From the NCBI GenBank assembly GCA_035642125.1, contig DASQSZ010000021.1, positions 1 to 19,916 on the forward strand: 19,916 nt of DNA, given 5' to 3'. Source of the DNA: CALAED01 sp937891035. GTDB lineage: Bacteria; Actinomycetota; Actinomycetes; Streptosporangiales; Streptosporangiaceae. Below are positions 1 through 7,093 of the stretch, piece after piece. Within the stretch, counting starts at the first letter, position 1. Every line of letters begins with the position of its first letter. The notes beneath the pieces are model-generated. The model worked only from the letters and a program-made list of their open reading frames with translations. It did no database searches and had not been told where the DNA came from. Both the position numbers and the translations under genes were made by a program.

Positions 1-876
1 AACCGCGAAGGCCCAATCGGCCGAGGTGGAGCCGAAGACGCTGTGCAGCGCCAGGTTGCGGGTGACGATCAACGTCGTCGGGACGGCGTCGGCCGAATCG
101 CCGGGGATGCCGGTGAGCGTCACCCGGCCGCCCCGGCGGACCAGCGCCACCGCCGCGTACGCCGTGCCGGGCGCCCCGGCCGTCTCGAGGACCGCGTCGA
201 ACCGCCCGTACAGCGGGCCGATCCGGCCTGGGTCGTGAAACGCCGTCGCCCCCGCGCACAGCGCGGGCTCGGCGCGGGCCGGGCGCGGATCGATCACTAC
301 CAGGCGCGCCGGGGAGCAGGCGGCGAGCAGTTGCACGGTGAGGACGCCAAGGGTGCCCGCCCCGATCACGGCCACCGACTCACCGGGCCGCGGCCGCAGC
401 TTCCGTACGCCGGCGGCGGCGATGGCGGCCGGTTCGAGCAGCGCGGCGGCGCGCAGGTCGGCGTCGGGGGCGAGGACGTGCAGCAACCTGGCGGGCAGCA
501 GCAGGTGGTCGGCGAACGCGCCGGGGCTGGTGAAGCCGGTCTCGTCGTAGCCGGCCGCGCACAGGTTCGTCTCGCCATTGCGGCAGTTGTCGCAGGTCAG
601 ACAGGATCGGTAGCCCTCGCCCACGACCCGGGCCGCGACCAGGCCCGCATCGGCGCCTGGGCCCACCGCCACCACCGTGCCAGACCACTCGTGCCCGGGG
701 GTCACCGGGTAGGCGGCGAACCCTTCGGGCCGGGTGTCCGCGAACAGCTCACGGTCGCTGCCGCAGATCCCGGCGGCGGCGATCTCGACGAGCGCCTCGC
801 CCGCTCCCGGCTCGGGCGGCTCGGCCGGCACGACGCGCCACGTGCCGGGCTTGTCCAGCACGATCGCGCGTGTCAT
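1..876 (-). CDS. Zinc-binding alcohol dehydrogenase (MDR family), 3' end cut by window edge
   Basis: This is a medium-chain NAD(P)-dependent alcohol or polyol dehydrogenase; 292 codons are visible and the C-terminus lies outside the window. The N-terminal GroES-like domain has the catalytic zinc pattern GICGSD (Cys38) and PGHEW (His62, Glu63). The structural zinc lobe has four cysteines at 92, 95, 98 and 106 (SCLTCDNCRNGETNLC). A Rossmann motif (VAVIGAGTLG) lies near residues 168-177. The ATG overlaps the TGA of the upstream dehydratase by four bases, so the two are almost certainly cotranscribed and translationally coupled. This context suggests oxidation of a sugar, polyol or sugar acid in the same pathway (inference). 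The exact substrate cannot be read from the sequence. The family call is firm. Confidence 0.9.
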   Translation of the reverse strand, partial: MTRAIVLDKPGTWRVVPAEPPEPGAGEALVEIAAAGICGSDRELFADTRPEGFAAYPVTPGHEWSGTVVAVGPGADAGLVAARVVGEGYRSCLTCDNCRNGETNLCAAGYDETGFTSPGAFADHLLLPARLLHVLAPDADLRAAALLEPAAIAAAGVRKLRPRPGESVAVIGAGTLGVLTVQLLAACSPARLVVIDPRPARAEPALCAGATAFHDPGRIGPLYGRFDAVLETAGAPGTAYAAVALVRRGGRVTLTGIPGDSADAVPTTLIVTRNLALHSVFGSTSADWAFAV

Positions 877-2054
877 GACAAGGGCTCCGGGGGTCCGCCG
901 GGAGGTCCGCCCCCGGCGCGCAGGTGCCAATTCTCGGCGAACAGGTCGAACTTCGCGCGGTGGCTGGGAAACTCGGCGAGGGCGTCGAGATCGAGTTCGA
1001 CGCCGAGGCCGGGCGCCGTCGGCAGCGGGAAGTATCCGTCGACCACCTCGGGCAGCCCGGGAGCCACCTTCTTGATCGCCGAGTCGGCGAAGTCGTTGAA
1101 GTGCTCCTGGATCTTGAAGTTGGGCGTGCAGGCGGCGACGTGGAGGTTGGCCGCGGTCAGCACGGGACCGCCGACGTTGTGCATGGCGACAAGCACGTAA
1201 TGGGTCTCGGCCGTGGCCGCGAGCTTGCGCGCCTCGCCGATGCCGCCGATGTTGCCGGTGTCCGGCTGGATGACGTCGGCCGCCTGCAGCTCGAACAGCT
1301 CCCTGAACTCGATGCGGTCGTGGATGCGCTCGCCGGTCGCGATCGGAAGGGAGGTGTGCGCGGCGACCTTGGCCAGCGCCTTGTGGTTCTCCGGCGGGCA
1401 GGGCTCCTCGATCCAGCCGGGGGCGTACGGTTCGAGCAGCTTGGCCAGCTTGATCGCGGTGGCGGGGGAGAAGCGGCCGTGCATCTCCACCAGCAGCTCC
1501 CGCTCCGGGCCGATGGCGTCGCGCACCGCCTCGATGAGGGCGATCGAGCGGATCGTCTCGCCGTGGTCGAGCTCGTACTGCCCGGCCCCGAACGGGTCGA
1601 CCTTGAGCGCCTGGTAGCCGCGGTCGACGACCACGCGGGCCGCCTTGTGGAAGGCGTCCGGGGTGCGTTCGACGGTGTACCAGCCGTTGGCGTAGGCCTT
1701 GATCCGATCCCGGACCTTGCCCCCGAGCAGCCGCCACACCGGCTGCCCCAGTGCCTTGCCGACGATGTCCCGGCAGGCCATCTCGACGCAGGCGATGCCC
1801 GACATCACGACCTCGCCGGCCCGTCCATAGTCGCGGTACTTCATGCGCCGGACGAGGTCTTCGACGTCGAACGGATCGGAGCCGGCGACGTGGTTTGCCT
1901 CGGCTTCGGCCAGATAGCCGAGCAGGGCGTCGGTGTGGTTGATCATGCGTGCCTCGCCGACGCCGGTCAGGCCCTCGTCCGTATGCACTTGAACGTAGGT
2001 GAGGTTGCGCCACGGCGTGCCGGCGACGTGAGTGGTCAGCTTCGTGATTCGCAC
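873..2054 (-). CDS. Enolase-superfamily sugar-acid dehydratase (mandelate racemase/muconate lactonizing type, galactonate dehydratase-like)
   Basis: A 393-residue member of the mandelate racemase/muconate lactonizing enzyme family. The N-terminal capping domain is followed by a TIM barrel. Expected metal ligands are Glu190 (LLVEMHGRF), Glu216 (WIEEP) and Glu242 (ATGERI). The ALKVDPFG segment supplies Lys151 and Asp153. His192 and His292 (AMHNVGGP) match the His pair that D-galactonate dehydratase uses, and CTPNFKIQE at about 309-317 matches the same subgroup. The family removes water from an aldonic acid to give a 2-keto-3-deoxy acid. Galactonate, gluconate or another aldonate are all possible. 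I chose the GTG at 2054 because GGAG sits just upstream; an ATG at 2102 would add 16 unconvincing residues. The last residues are Gly/Pro rich (GGGPPGGPPEPLS). The gene overlaps the following alcohol dehydrogenase. Confidence 0.88.
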   Translation of the reverse strand: MRITKLTTHVAGTPWRNLTYVQVHTDEGLTGVGEARMINHTDALLGYLAEAEANHVAGSDPFDVEDLVRRMKYRDYGRAGEVVMSGIACVEMACRDIVGKALGQPVWRLLGGKVRDRIKAYANGWYTVERTPDAFHKAARVVVDRGYQALKVDPFGAGQYELDHGETIRSIALIEAVRDAIGPERELLVEMHGRFSPATAIKLAKLLEPYAPGWIEEPCPPENHKALAKVAAHTSLPIATGERIHDRIEFRELFELQAADVIQPDTGNIGGIGEARKLAATAETHYVLVAMHNVGGPVLTAANLHVAACTPNFKIQEHFNDFADSAIKKVAPGLPEVVDGYFPLPTAPGLGVELDLDALAEFPSHRAKFDLFAENWHLRAGGGPPGGPPEPLS

Positions 2055-2125
2055 GCGGTCTCCATCGGAGGCGGGGGATGGGTGCCCGCGTAAAGCGTGC
2101 ATGACCGTCGGGACGGGATCAATAG

Positions 2126-2138
2126 CTCATCTGATGAG
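2126..2138. promoter_or_regulatory. Putative operator 1 (13-bp palindrome)
   Basis: CTCATCTGATGAG is a perfect dyad around a single central base, about 70 bases upstream of the dehydratase start. A near copy lies at 2227-2239 in the same intergenic region, which makes a regulator binding site more likely than chance. The regulator is not in the window. Confidence 0.45.
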
Positions 2139-2226
2139 TTCTCGCCCAAATGGACGTCACTTATCGCGGCCACAACCGGCCGTACGCGACGTTCTGAAAG
2201 CGCATCGCCCCTAACCCAGCAAGTAA

Positions 2227-2239
2227 CCCATCAGATAGG
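2227..2239. promoter_or_regulatory. Putative operator 2 (near copy of the 2126 palindrome)
   Basis: Read on the minus strand this is CCTATCTGATGGG, identical to operator 1 at 10 of 13 positions including the ATCTGATG core. It sits just upstream of where the -35 box of the thioesterase promoter should be, so it could control the divergent gene. Confidence 0.4.
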
Positions 2240-2271
2240 TGGCCCACACGCCGCGCCGCCGGCGCCCGCCT

Positions 2272-2277
2272 TAGAAT
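2272..2277 (+). promoter_or_regulatory. Putative -10 box for the thioesterase/acyl-CoA synthetase unit
   Basis: TAGAAT fits the actinobacterial TANNNT -10 consensus and lies 16 bases before the GTG at 2294, giving a very short leader of about ten bases that includes an AGAGG ribosome binding site. No good -35 hexamer is visible at the expected distance. Confidence 0.35.
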
Positions 2278-2293
2278 CCGACTCTGAGAGGAC

Positions 2294-3127
2294 GTGGTGG
2301 CCGGCGGCACGGCCGAAAGGGGCGGGTGCTTCGTGGAGGAGGCAGCGGACCGGCGGCCGTTTTTCACCGTCGCGGGGGACGAGCTGATCCCGGGTCCGCA
2401 CGCCCGCGGACCCTGGGCGGCCGACATGATGCACGGCCGGCTGCTTGGCGGCCTCATGGCGCGGGCCATCGAGCGCGAGCACGCCGATGAGGGCCTCCAC
2501 GTCGCCAGGCTCACCGTCGACCTGTTCCGCCGCGCCGGCGTCGTGCCGCTGCGGGTCGCCACCCGGCGAGTACGCGACGGCGCCCGCGTCCGCGTCGTGG
2601 ACGCCGCCGTGACCACCGGCGACGGCGAGGTGGCGCGGGCGTCGGCGGTGCTGCTGCGCCGCGGTGCGCGGCCGCCCGGCGAGGGCTACGTCACACCCGG
2701 CTGGGACGCCCCACCGCCCGAGCGGCTCGGGCCGCCGCTCACCAGCGTGCCGTTCCACCTGTGGCTGCTGTCGGCCGAAGACGGCGGCGTGGTGGGCGCG
2801 TGGGAGTCGGCGAAGCGGCGCCGCGCCTGGGTGCGCGAGGCGCACGAGCTGGTCGAAGGCGAGCCGGTCTCGCCCTTCGTGCGGGTCGCGCTCGCCGCCG
2901 ACCTCACCAGCCCGGTCGCCCTCTTCAGCACCGCCGGGTTGCACTACATCAACGCCGACTACACCCTCATGCTCGGCCGGCTGCCGATGAGCGAGGCCAT
3001 CGGCTTTGAGTCCGACGGGCACCTGTCCGACGAGGGCGTCGCTGTCGGCAACTGCACCTTGTACGACTCCGCCGGGCCCATCGGGACCTGCGCCGTCACC
3101 GCCCTCGCGATGAGCAAGCTCGGGTGA
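2294..3127 (+). CDS. Acyl-CoA thioesterase-like protein (double hotdog, TesB-like)
   Basis: A 277-residue protein resembling actinobacterial thioesterase-superfamily proteins with two hotdog halves. The first half carries GPWAADMMHGRLLGGL (about 38-53), typical of the 4HBT_3/TesB-like N-terminal hotdog. The second half ends in a segment containing GFESDGHLSDEGVAVGNC and GPIGTCAVTALA, matching the C-terminal hotdog. The family hydrolyses acyl-CoA thioesters to free acid and CoA in the cytoplasm. The stop is one base before the ATG of an acyl-CoA synthetase, so the two form an operon. I take the GTG at 2294, with AGAGG in front. A GTG at 2333 is also possible and would remove 13 residues that are probably not part of the fold. 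Catalytic residues are not assigned. Confidence 0.75.
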   Translation: MVAGGTAERGGCFVEEAADRRPFFTVAGDELIPGPHARGPWAADMMHGRLLGGLMARAIEREHADEGLHVARLTVDLFRRAGVVPLRVATRRVRDGARVRVVDAAVTTGDGEVARASAVLLRRGARPPGEGYVTPGWDAPPPERLGPPLTSVPFHLWLLSAEDGGVVGAWESAKRRRAWVREAHELVEGEPVSPFVRVALAADLTSPVALFSTAGLHYINADYTLMLGRLPMSEAIGFESDGHLSDEGVAVGNCTLYDSAGPIGTCAVTALAMSKLG

Positions 3128-3128
3128 C

Positions 3129-4682
3129 ATGGCAGAACTTTTGATCCCCTACGTGGCGGAGCGCCCAGATGACGCCGCGCTCACCGACGAGCGGGGCATG
3201 ACCAGCTGGCGGGAGCTCAACACGCGGGTCAACCGACTGATCGGGGCGCTGCGCGGCCTGGGGCTCGACGTCGGGGACACCATCGCGATCCTGTCCGGCA
3301 ACCGCAGGGAGTACTTCGAGCTGATGGCGGCGGCCGGGCACGCCGGGATCAGGTACGTCCTGGTGAACTGGCACTGGACCGCCGACGAGCTGCGCTACGT
3401 GCTCACGGACTCGGGGGCTCGCGCGTTGTTCGCCGAGGACGCGTTCGCGGGCCCGGCGACGGCCGCGGCCACCGCCGTCACGCGCGTCTCCATCGGCGGG
3501 CCGATTCCGGGGTGCACGCCGTATGAGGAGTTCCTCGCCGGCGCCCCGGCGGCCGCGGGCGCCGACGAGCCAGCGGGCCAGGTCATGGGCGCGCCAATGA
3601 TCTACACCTCCGGGACCACGGGCCGGCCCAAGGGGGTCAAGCGCAAAATCGTGGCGCCCGGCGCGCCGCTCACCACGATGAAGGCGATCAGCCAGGCGCT
3701 CGGCGAGACCCTGCTCATCCCCGAGGGCGGCCGCTCGTTGCTCGTCGGGCCGGTGTACCACTCGGCCCAATACGCCTGGTCGTACGTCCTGCTGTGCGCC
3801 GGCCGCTCGGTTCTGATGCGGCGGCGGTTCGACCCGGCCGAGACACTGCGGCTCATCGACGACCATGCCATCACCAACGTCCATCTGGTGCCGACCCAGT
3901 TCGTCCGGTTGCTCCGGCTGCCGGCGGAGACCAAGGCGGCCTTCGACGGCTCCAGCCTGCGTGCCGTGTGGCACGGCGCGGCGCCGTGCTCGCCCGAGAT
4001 CAAACGCCGGATGATCGAGTGGTGGGGGCCGGTCATCCACGAGTACTACGGCTCCACCGAGTCGGCGATCAACACGATCGTCACCGCCCGCGAATGGCTG
4101 CGCCGCCCGGGCACGGTGGGCCGGCCGCTGCCCGTTTGCGAGGTGCACGTGCTGCGCGAGGACGGCACCGCGGCGGCGCCCGGCGAGCCTGGACGGCTGT
4201 GGTTCCGCTACACGACGGGCGACGACGTCGAATACCATGGCGATCCGGACAAGACCGCGTCCATCCACCGCCCTGACGGTCTATTCACCACCGGCGACAT
4301 CGGCTACTTCGACGGCGACGGATATCTGTTTCTCGCCGACCGCGCCATCGACATGATCATCTCAGGCGGCGTGAACATCTACCCGGCCGAGATCGAAGGC
4401 GTGCTGATCACCCACCCGGCGGTACAGGACGTCGCCGTCTTCGGCGTCCCAGATGAGGAGTACGGCGAGCAGGTCAAGGCCGCCGTGCAACTCGTGGACG
4501 GCCGGACGCCGTCGGCCGGGCTGACCGCCGAGCTGATCGCGTACTGCCGCGTCGCCCTCGCCGGGTACAAGGCGCCCAAGACCATCGATTACGTCGCCGA
4601 TCTGCCGCGCAGCCCCACCGGCAAGCTCTACAAGCGACTGCTCCGCGAGCCATACTGGAGCGGCGGCGGCGATACGGTCTGA
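3129..4682 (+). CDS. Acyl-CoA synthetase (AMP-binding, ANL superfamily, FadD-like)
   Basis: A full-length 517-residue adenylate-forming acyl-CoA synthetase. It activates a carboxylic acid with ATP to an acyl-adenylate and transfers the acyl group to CoA. Visible motifs are the P-loop YTSGTTGRPKG (159-169), the adenine-binding YYGSTES segment (about 306-312), FTTGDIGYFDGDGY with the conserved ribose-binding Asp near 391, DMIISGGVNIYPAEIE in the hinge and C-terminal domain, and the catalytic lysine Lys499 in PTGKLYKR. The motifs are intact and the length is normal. The chain type (fatty acid, aromatic acid or other) cannot be determined; the closest look is to mycobacterial FadD4/FadD12-type proteins, from memory. 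Its partner immediately upstream is a thioesterase-like protein with the opposite reaction direction. Confidence 0.92.
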   Translation: MAELLIPYVAERPDDAALTDERGMTSWRELNTRVNRLIGALRGLGLDVGDTIAILSGNRREYFELMAAAGHAGIRYVLVNWHWTADELRYVLTDSGARALFAEDAFAGPATAAATAVTRVSIGGPIPGCTPYEEFLAGAPAAAGADEPAGQVMGAPMIYTSGTTGRPKGVKRKIVAPGAPLTTMKAISQALGETLLIPEGGRSLLVGPVYHSAQYAWSYVLLCAGRSVLMRRRFDPAETLRLIDDHAITNVHLVPTQFVRLLRLPAETKAAFDGSSLRAVWHGAAPCSPEIKRRMIEWWGPVIHEYYGSTESAINTIVTAREWLRRPGTVGRPLPVCEVHVLREDGTAAAPGEPGRLWFRYTTGDDVEYHGDPDKTASIHRPDGLFTTGDIGYFDGDGYLFLADRAIDMIISGGVNIYPAEIEGVLITHPAVQDVAVFGVPDEEYGEQVKAAVQLVDGRTPSAGLTAELIAYCRVALAGYKAPKTIDYVADLPRSPTGKLYKRLLREPYWSGGGDTV

Positions 4683-4744
4683 CCTGACGCGGTGCTCGAC
4701 GTCGCGGCCGGCCTGGCCGTACTCGTCGCCGGAGCGGTATGCGC

Positions 4745-5569
4745 TCAGGTCTTCTTGGCCACGCCGCCGAGAACGGTGTAGTGGGTGAGGTACTTGATCT
4801 GGTCGTCGCCCGGATCGGGACGCCACTCCGTCGTCGGCACAAGGCCCGGCGGGATCAGGTCCCAGTCGCCGAAGAAGGAGACGATCTCATCGACGTCGCG
4901 CCAGCGGCCGACGCCGTAGGACCTCTGGAAGATCTCTTCGCCGATCCGGGCCAGCTCGGCGTCCTCCGGCCGCCGGCTGCCCGGGTTGTGCAGATGGGAG
5001 ATCGCGAGGTGGCTGCCCGCCGGCACCGCCGCGCGCAGCGTGGCCACGATGCCCGGCGGATCGTCGTCGTCGTTGATGTGATGCAGGAGCAGCAACAGCA
5101 ACAGCGCGACGGGTTGATCGAAGTCGATCATGCCGCGCACCGTGGGATCGTCCAGGATCGACTCGGGCGCGCGGAGGTCCCCCAGGATGACGCTGGTGAA
5201 GTCGTCATCCGGCAGCAGCGCGCGGGTGTGCGCCACGACGACCGGATCGTAGTCGACGTAGACCACCCGAGCCTTCGGGTCGATCGCTTGGGCGATCTCG
5301 TGCACGTTTCCTCGGGTGGGCAGGCCGGAGCCGATGTCGATGAACTGGCGAATGCCCGCCTCCCCGGCCAGATGGCGCACCGCCCGGCGCAGGAACCCGC
5401 GGTTGGACCGGGGCGCCTGCCTGGCGTCCGGCATGACCCGCAGGATCAGCTCGGCCACCTCCCGGTCGACGGCGAAGTTGTCCCTGCCGCCGAGGAGATA
5501 GTCATAGACCCGGGCGATGTTGGGTTTCGTGATGTCCATGCCCGGGGCCGGTACGTCGATGTCTCCCAC
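4745..5569 (-). CDS. SAM-dependent methyltransferase, Methyltransf_19 (DUF574) family
   Basis: A 274-residue protein of the actinobacteria-specific S-adenosyl methyltransferase family formerly called DUF574. Hallmarks are the N-terminal KPNIARVYDYLLGGRDNFAVDRE (15-37), the SAM-binding FIDIGSGLPT (77-85), YVDYDP (104-109) and the strand PVALLLLLLLHHI (153-165). The family is abundant in Streptomyces and relatives; its substrates are mostly unknown, so no reaction is assigned. The GTG at 5569 is chosen because AGGGAGG lies about six bases upstream. An upstream ATG at 5632 would add 21 residues absent from the family as I know it. Seven leucines in a row (156-162) replace the usual mixed hydrophobic strand. 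The gene converges on the acyl-CoA synthetase and appears to be monocistronic. Confidence 0.88.
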   Translation of the reverse strand: MGDIDVPAPGMDITKPNIARVYDYLLGGRDNFAVDREVAELILRVMPDARQAPRSNRGFLRRAVRHLAGEAGIRQFIDIGSGLPTRGNVHEIAQAIDPKARVVYVDYDPVVVAHTRALLPDDDFTSVILGDLRAPESILDDPTVRGMIDFDQPVALLLLLLLHHINDDDDPPGIVATLRAAVPAGSHLAISHLHNPGSRRPEDAELARIGEEIFQRSYGVGRWRDVDEIVSFFGDWDLIPPGLVPTTEWRPDPGDDQIKYLTHYTVLGGVAKKT

Positions 5570-5603
5570 CGCGGGCCTCCCTGTCCTGACTCCTCCCCGC
5601 GTA

Positions 5604-5646
5604 CGGGCTATCTGGGCGATCCTAGTCAGCACATAGCCCGATAGCC
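5604..5646. promoter_or_regulatory. Promoter/operator region of the Methyltransf_19 gene
   Basis: A perfect 8-bp inverted repeat, CGGGCTAT (5604-5611) and ATAGCCCG (5633-5640), followed by a third ATAGCC at 5641, brackets a minus-strand TAGGAT (5624 to 5619) that fits a -10 box. The start codon is about 40 bases further on. A regulator bound to the repeat would cover the promoter. The binding factor is unknown. Confidence 0.35.
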
Positions 5647-5723
5647 TGCGAAAAGGCAGGTTATGGGAGGCAGTGGGGGAGGGCTTTGCCCGATCGGGAC
5701 CCGAGCCAGACCGAGGGCGGACA

Positions 5724-5754
5724 CCACCGGCCCCCTGCCGGTGGACAGGGGGCC
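5724..5754 (-). terminator. Hairpin terminator behind protease 1, with two alternative stems
   Basis: About 45 bases after the protease stop (reading the minus strand) two overlapping hairpins can form: CCACCGGC/GCCGGTGG (5724-5731 with 5737-5744, 5-base loop) and GGCCCCCTG/CAGGGGGCC (5729-5737 with 5746-5754, 8-base loop). They share bases, so only one can form at a time. There is no clear U-tract, which is normal for actinomycetes. Confidence 0.6.
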
Positions 5755-5796
5755 GACGGGGCGGGGTCTAGGAAAGGTTGTTGTACGGGTGGCCGA

Positions 5797-6831
5797 TCAA
5801 AGAACGCTCACTCCGTACGCGCTGAGCGCCTCGGTGATCGGCTGGTAGAACGTGACGCCGCCGATGGTGCAGTTGCCGCTGCCGCCGGAGGTGATGCCGA
5901 GCGCGGTGCCGCCGTCGTACAGCGGGCCGCCGCTGTCGCCAGGCTCGGCGCAGACGTCCGTTTGGATCATGCCGGTGACGGTGCCCTCGGGGAAGTTCAC
6001 CGTCTGGTTCGTCGCGGTCACGGTCCCACCGTGGGTCCCGGTGGTGCTGCCGGTGCGCTGGACCGGCTCGCCGACGACGGCGTCGGCGGCCGTCGTGATG
6101 TCCTGCCCGCCGGCCGTGCCATCGGCGGGGACGCCGCCGGTGTACCGCACGAGGGCGAAGTCGTCGCCGGGGAACCGGCTGTCGACGGTGTCGCCGATGA
6201 CCTCGCCGCCCGACGTGGACCAGGTCGGCTCGACATTGCCGCAGTGTCCGGCGGTGATGAAGAAGGTGCCATCGCCGCCTTGCACATTGAAGCCGAGCGA
6301 GCAGCGGACCTGCGAGCCGAGTATCGCGTCGCCGCCGCCGATCCGCATGCTGAACGTGCCGGCGACGCGCTGGATCCGGACGGCGTCGCCGAGTTCGGCC
6401 GCCGCGGCCCGTACCTTGGCGAGCTTCGCGCCCGTCACGGACGCGTCCACGGAGACGACGACGGTGTTGGTGACCGGGTCCACGGCCCATGCGGTGCCGG
6501 GCACCTTGGCGGTGCGGTCCAAGGTGGCGGTGACCTGGCTCAGGTCGGCGCCGCTGCGCGAGACCGACTTGGGCACGGCCCCGGCCGCCCGGACGGCGTC
6601 GGCGTCGGCGGCGTCGGTGACGGTGACCACCAGGCGGCCGGTGGCGCGGTCGAGGTAGGACCCGGCGCTGCGCGCGCCGAGTTTGTCGGCCATGGTGGTG
6701 GCGATGGTGTCGGGGGTTGGGGTGGGCGTAGGGGTTATCGCCTGCGCCGGCGCCGCGGCGAGCATCGTGCCGCCGAGCAGTGCGGTGGCCGCGCCGACGA
6801 GCGCGACGCGTCGAGCGGGGTGGGTCGTCAC
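5797..6831 (-). CDS. Secreted S1-family serine protease, streptogrisin B-like (protease 1)
   Basis: A 344-residue pre-pro-protease. The N-terminal basic and hydrophobic signal peptide ends near AQA (cleavage after about residue 31), followed by a (Thr-Pro)4 stretch and an alpha-lytic-protease-type prodomain with the repeated LVVTVTDA and VPGTAWAVDPVTN motifs. The mature domain starts at about Ile164 (IGGGDAI). The catalytic triad is His196 (TAGHC), Asp224 (GDDFALVRY) and Ser300 (GDSGGP). Cysteine pairs 177/197 and 294/321 match the two streptogrisin disulfides, and DVCAEPGDSGGPLY is as in streptogrisin B, suggesting chymotrypsin-like specificity. The GTG at 6831 has GGAGG five bases upstream; the ATG at 6876 is therefore unlikely. 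A close paralogue lies just upstream. It is expected to be exported and to self-process. Confidence 0.93.
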   Translation of the reverse strand: MTTHPARRVALVGAATALLGGTMLAAAPAQAITPTPTPTPDTIATTMADKLGARSAGSYLDRATGRLVVTVTDAADADAVRAAGAVPKSVSRSGADLSQVTATLDRTAKVPGTAWAVDPVTNTVVVSVDASVTGAKLAKVRAAAAELGDAVRIQRVAGTFSMRIGGGDAILGSQVRCSLGFNVQGGDGTFFITAGHCGNVEPTWSTSGGEVIGDTVDSRFPGDDFALVRYTGGVPADGTAGGQDITTAADAVVGEPVQRTGSTTGTHGGTVTATNQTVNFPEGTVTGMIQTDVCAEPGDSGGPLYDGGTALGITSGGSGNCTIGGVTFYQPITEALSAYGVSVL

Positions 6832-6960
6832 ATGAGCCTCCGCGAGGTTCGGGACTTGACGGGACGGATTCGTCAACGACCGGTGAACCTGCTTACCCAG
6901 GGATCATGAGAAATACTCAAAGAAACCCGTTTAGTGGGGGATCTTGACTAAAGGGGTCAA
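6832..6960 (-). promoter_or_regulatory. Upstream region of protease 1 with two TTGAC/GTCAA dyads
   Basis: Two inverted repeats with the same arms occur: TTGAC 6856-6860 with GTCAA 6872-6876, and TTGAC 6944-6948 with GTCAA 6956-6960. The arms also resemble -35 boxes, so they may be promoter elements rather than operators. The segment is less GC-rich than the genes, as promoters here are. No single promoter can be fixed. Confidence 0.3.
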
Positions 6961-7020
6961 TGTTGGTTGGCAGATCTCCGCAACGAATCGGCTCCATGCT
7001 GTCGCGGTCCACCCAAAGGC

Positions 7021-7053
7021 GAGGTCCCGGGCGCGGGGGCCGCCCGGGACCTC
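7021..7053 (-). terminator. Hairpin terminator behind protease 2
   Basis: GAGGTCCCGGGCG (7021-7033) and CGCCCGGGACCTC (7041-7053) form a perfect 13-bp stem with a 7-base loop, about 40 bases after the stop of protease 2. On the minus strand it is followed by a short TTT run. This separates the two protease genes transcriptionally. Confidence 0.75.
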
Positions 7054-7093
7054 TTGTGCTACTTGTACTGCGGGTCTCGTACTTCTCGAATTT

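Noticed and set aside
3096..4268. 390-residue minus-strand open frame
   Set aside because: It is antisense to the acyl-CoA synthetase; no motifs and shadow-type composition.
4683..4744. Possible terminator between the acyl-CoA synthetase and the methyltransferase
   Set aside because: Only short GGCC-type repeats occur, with no stem long enough to call in this GC-rich background.
6710..6740. Possible microsatellite at the (Thr-Pro)4 codons of protease 1
   Set aside because: The codons vary and four units are ordinary for a linker between signal peptide and prodomain.
5686..6909. 407-residue plus-strand open frame across protease 1
   Set aside because: It is the antisense shadow of the protease gene, whose catalytic triad, disulfides and signal peptide are unambiguous.
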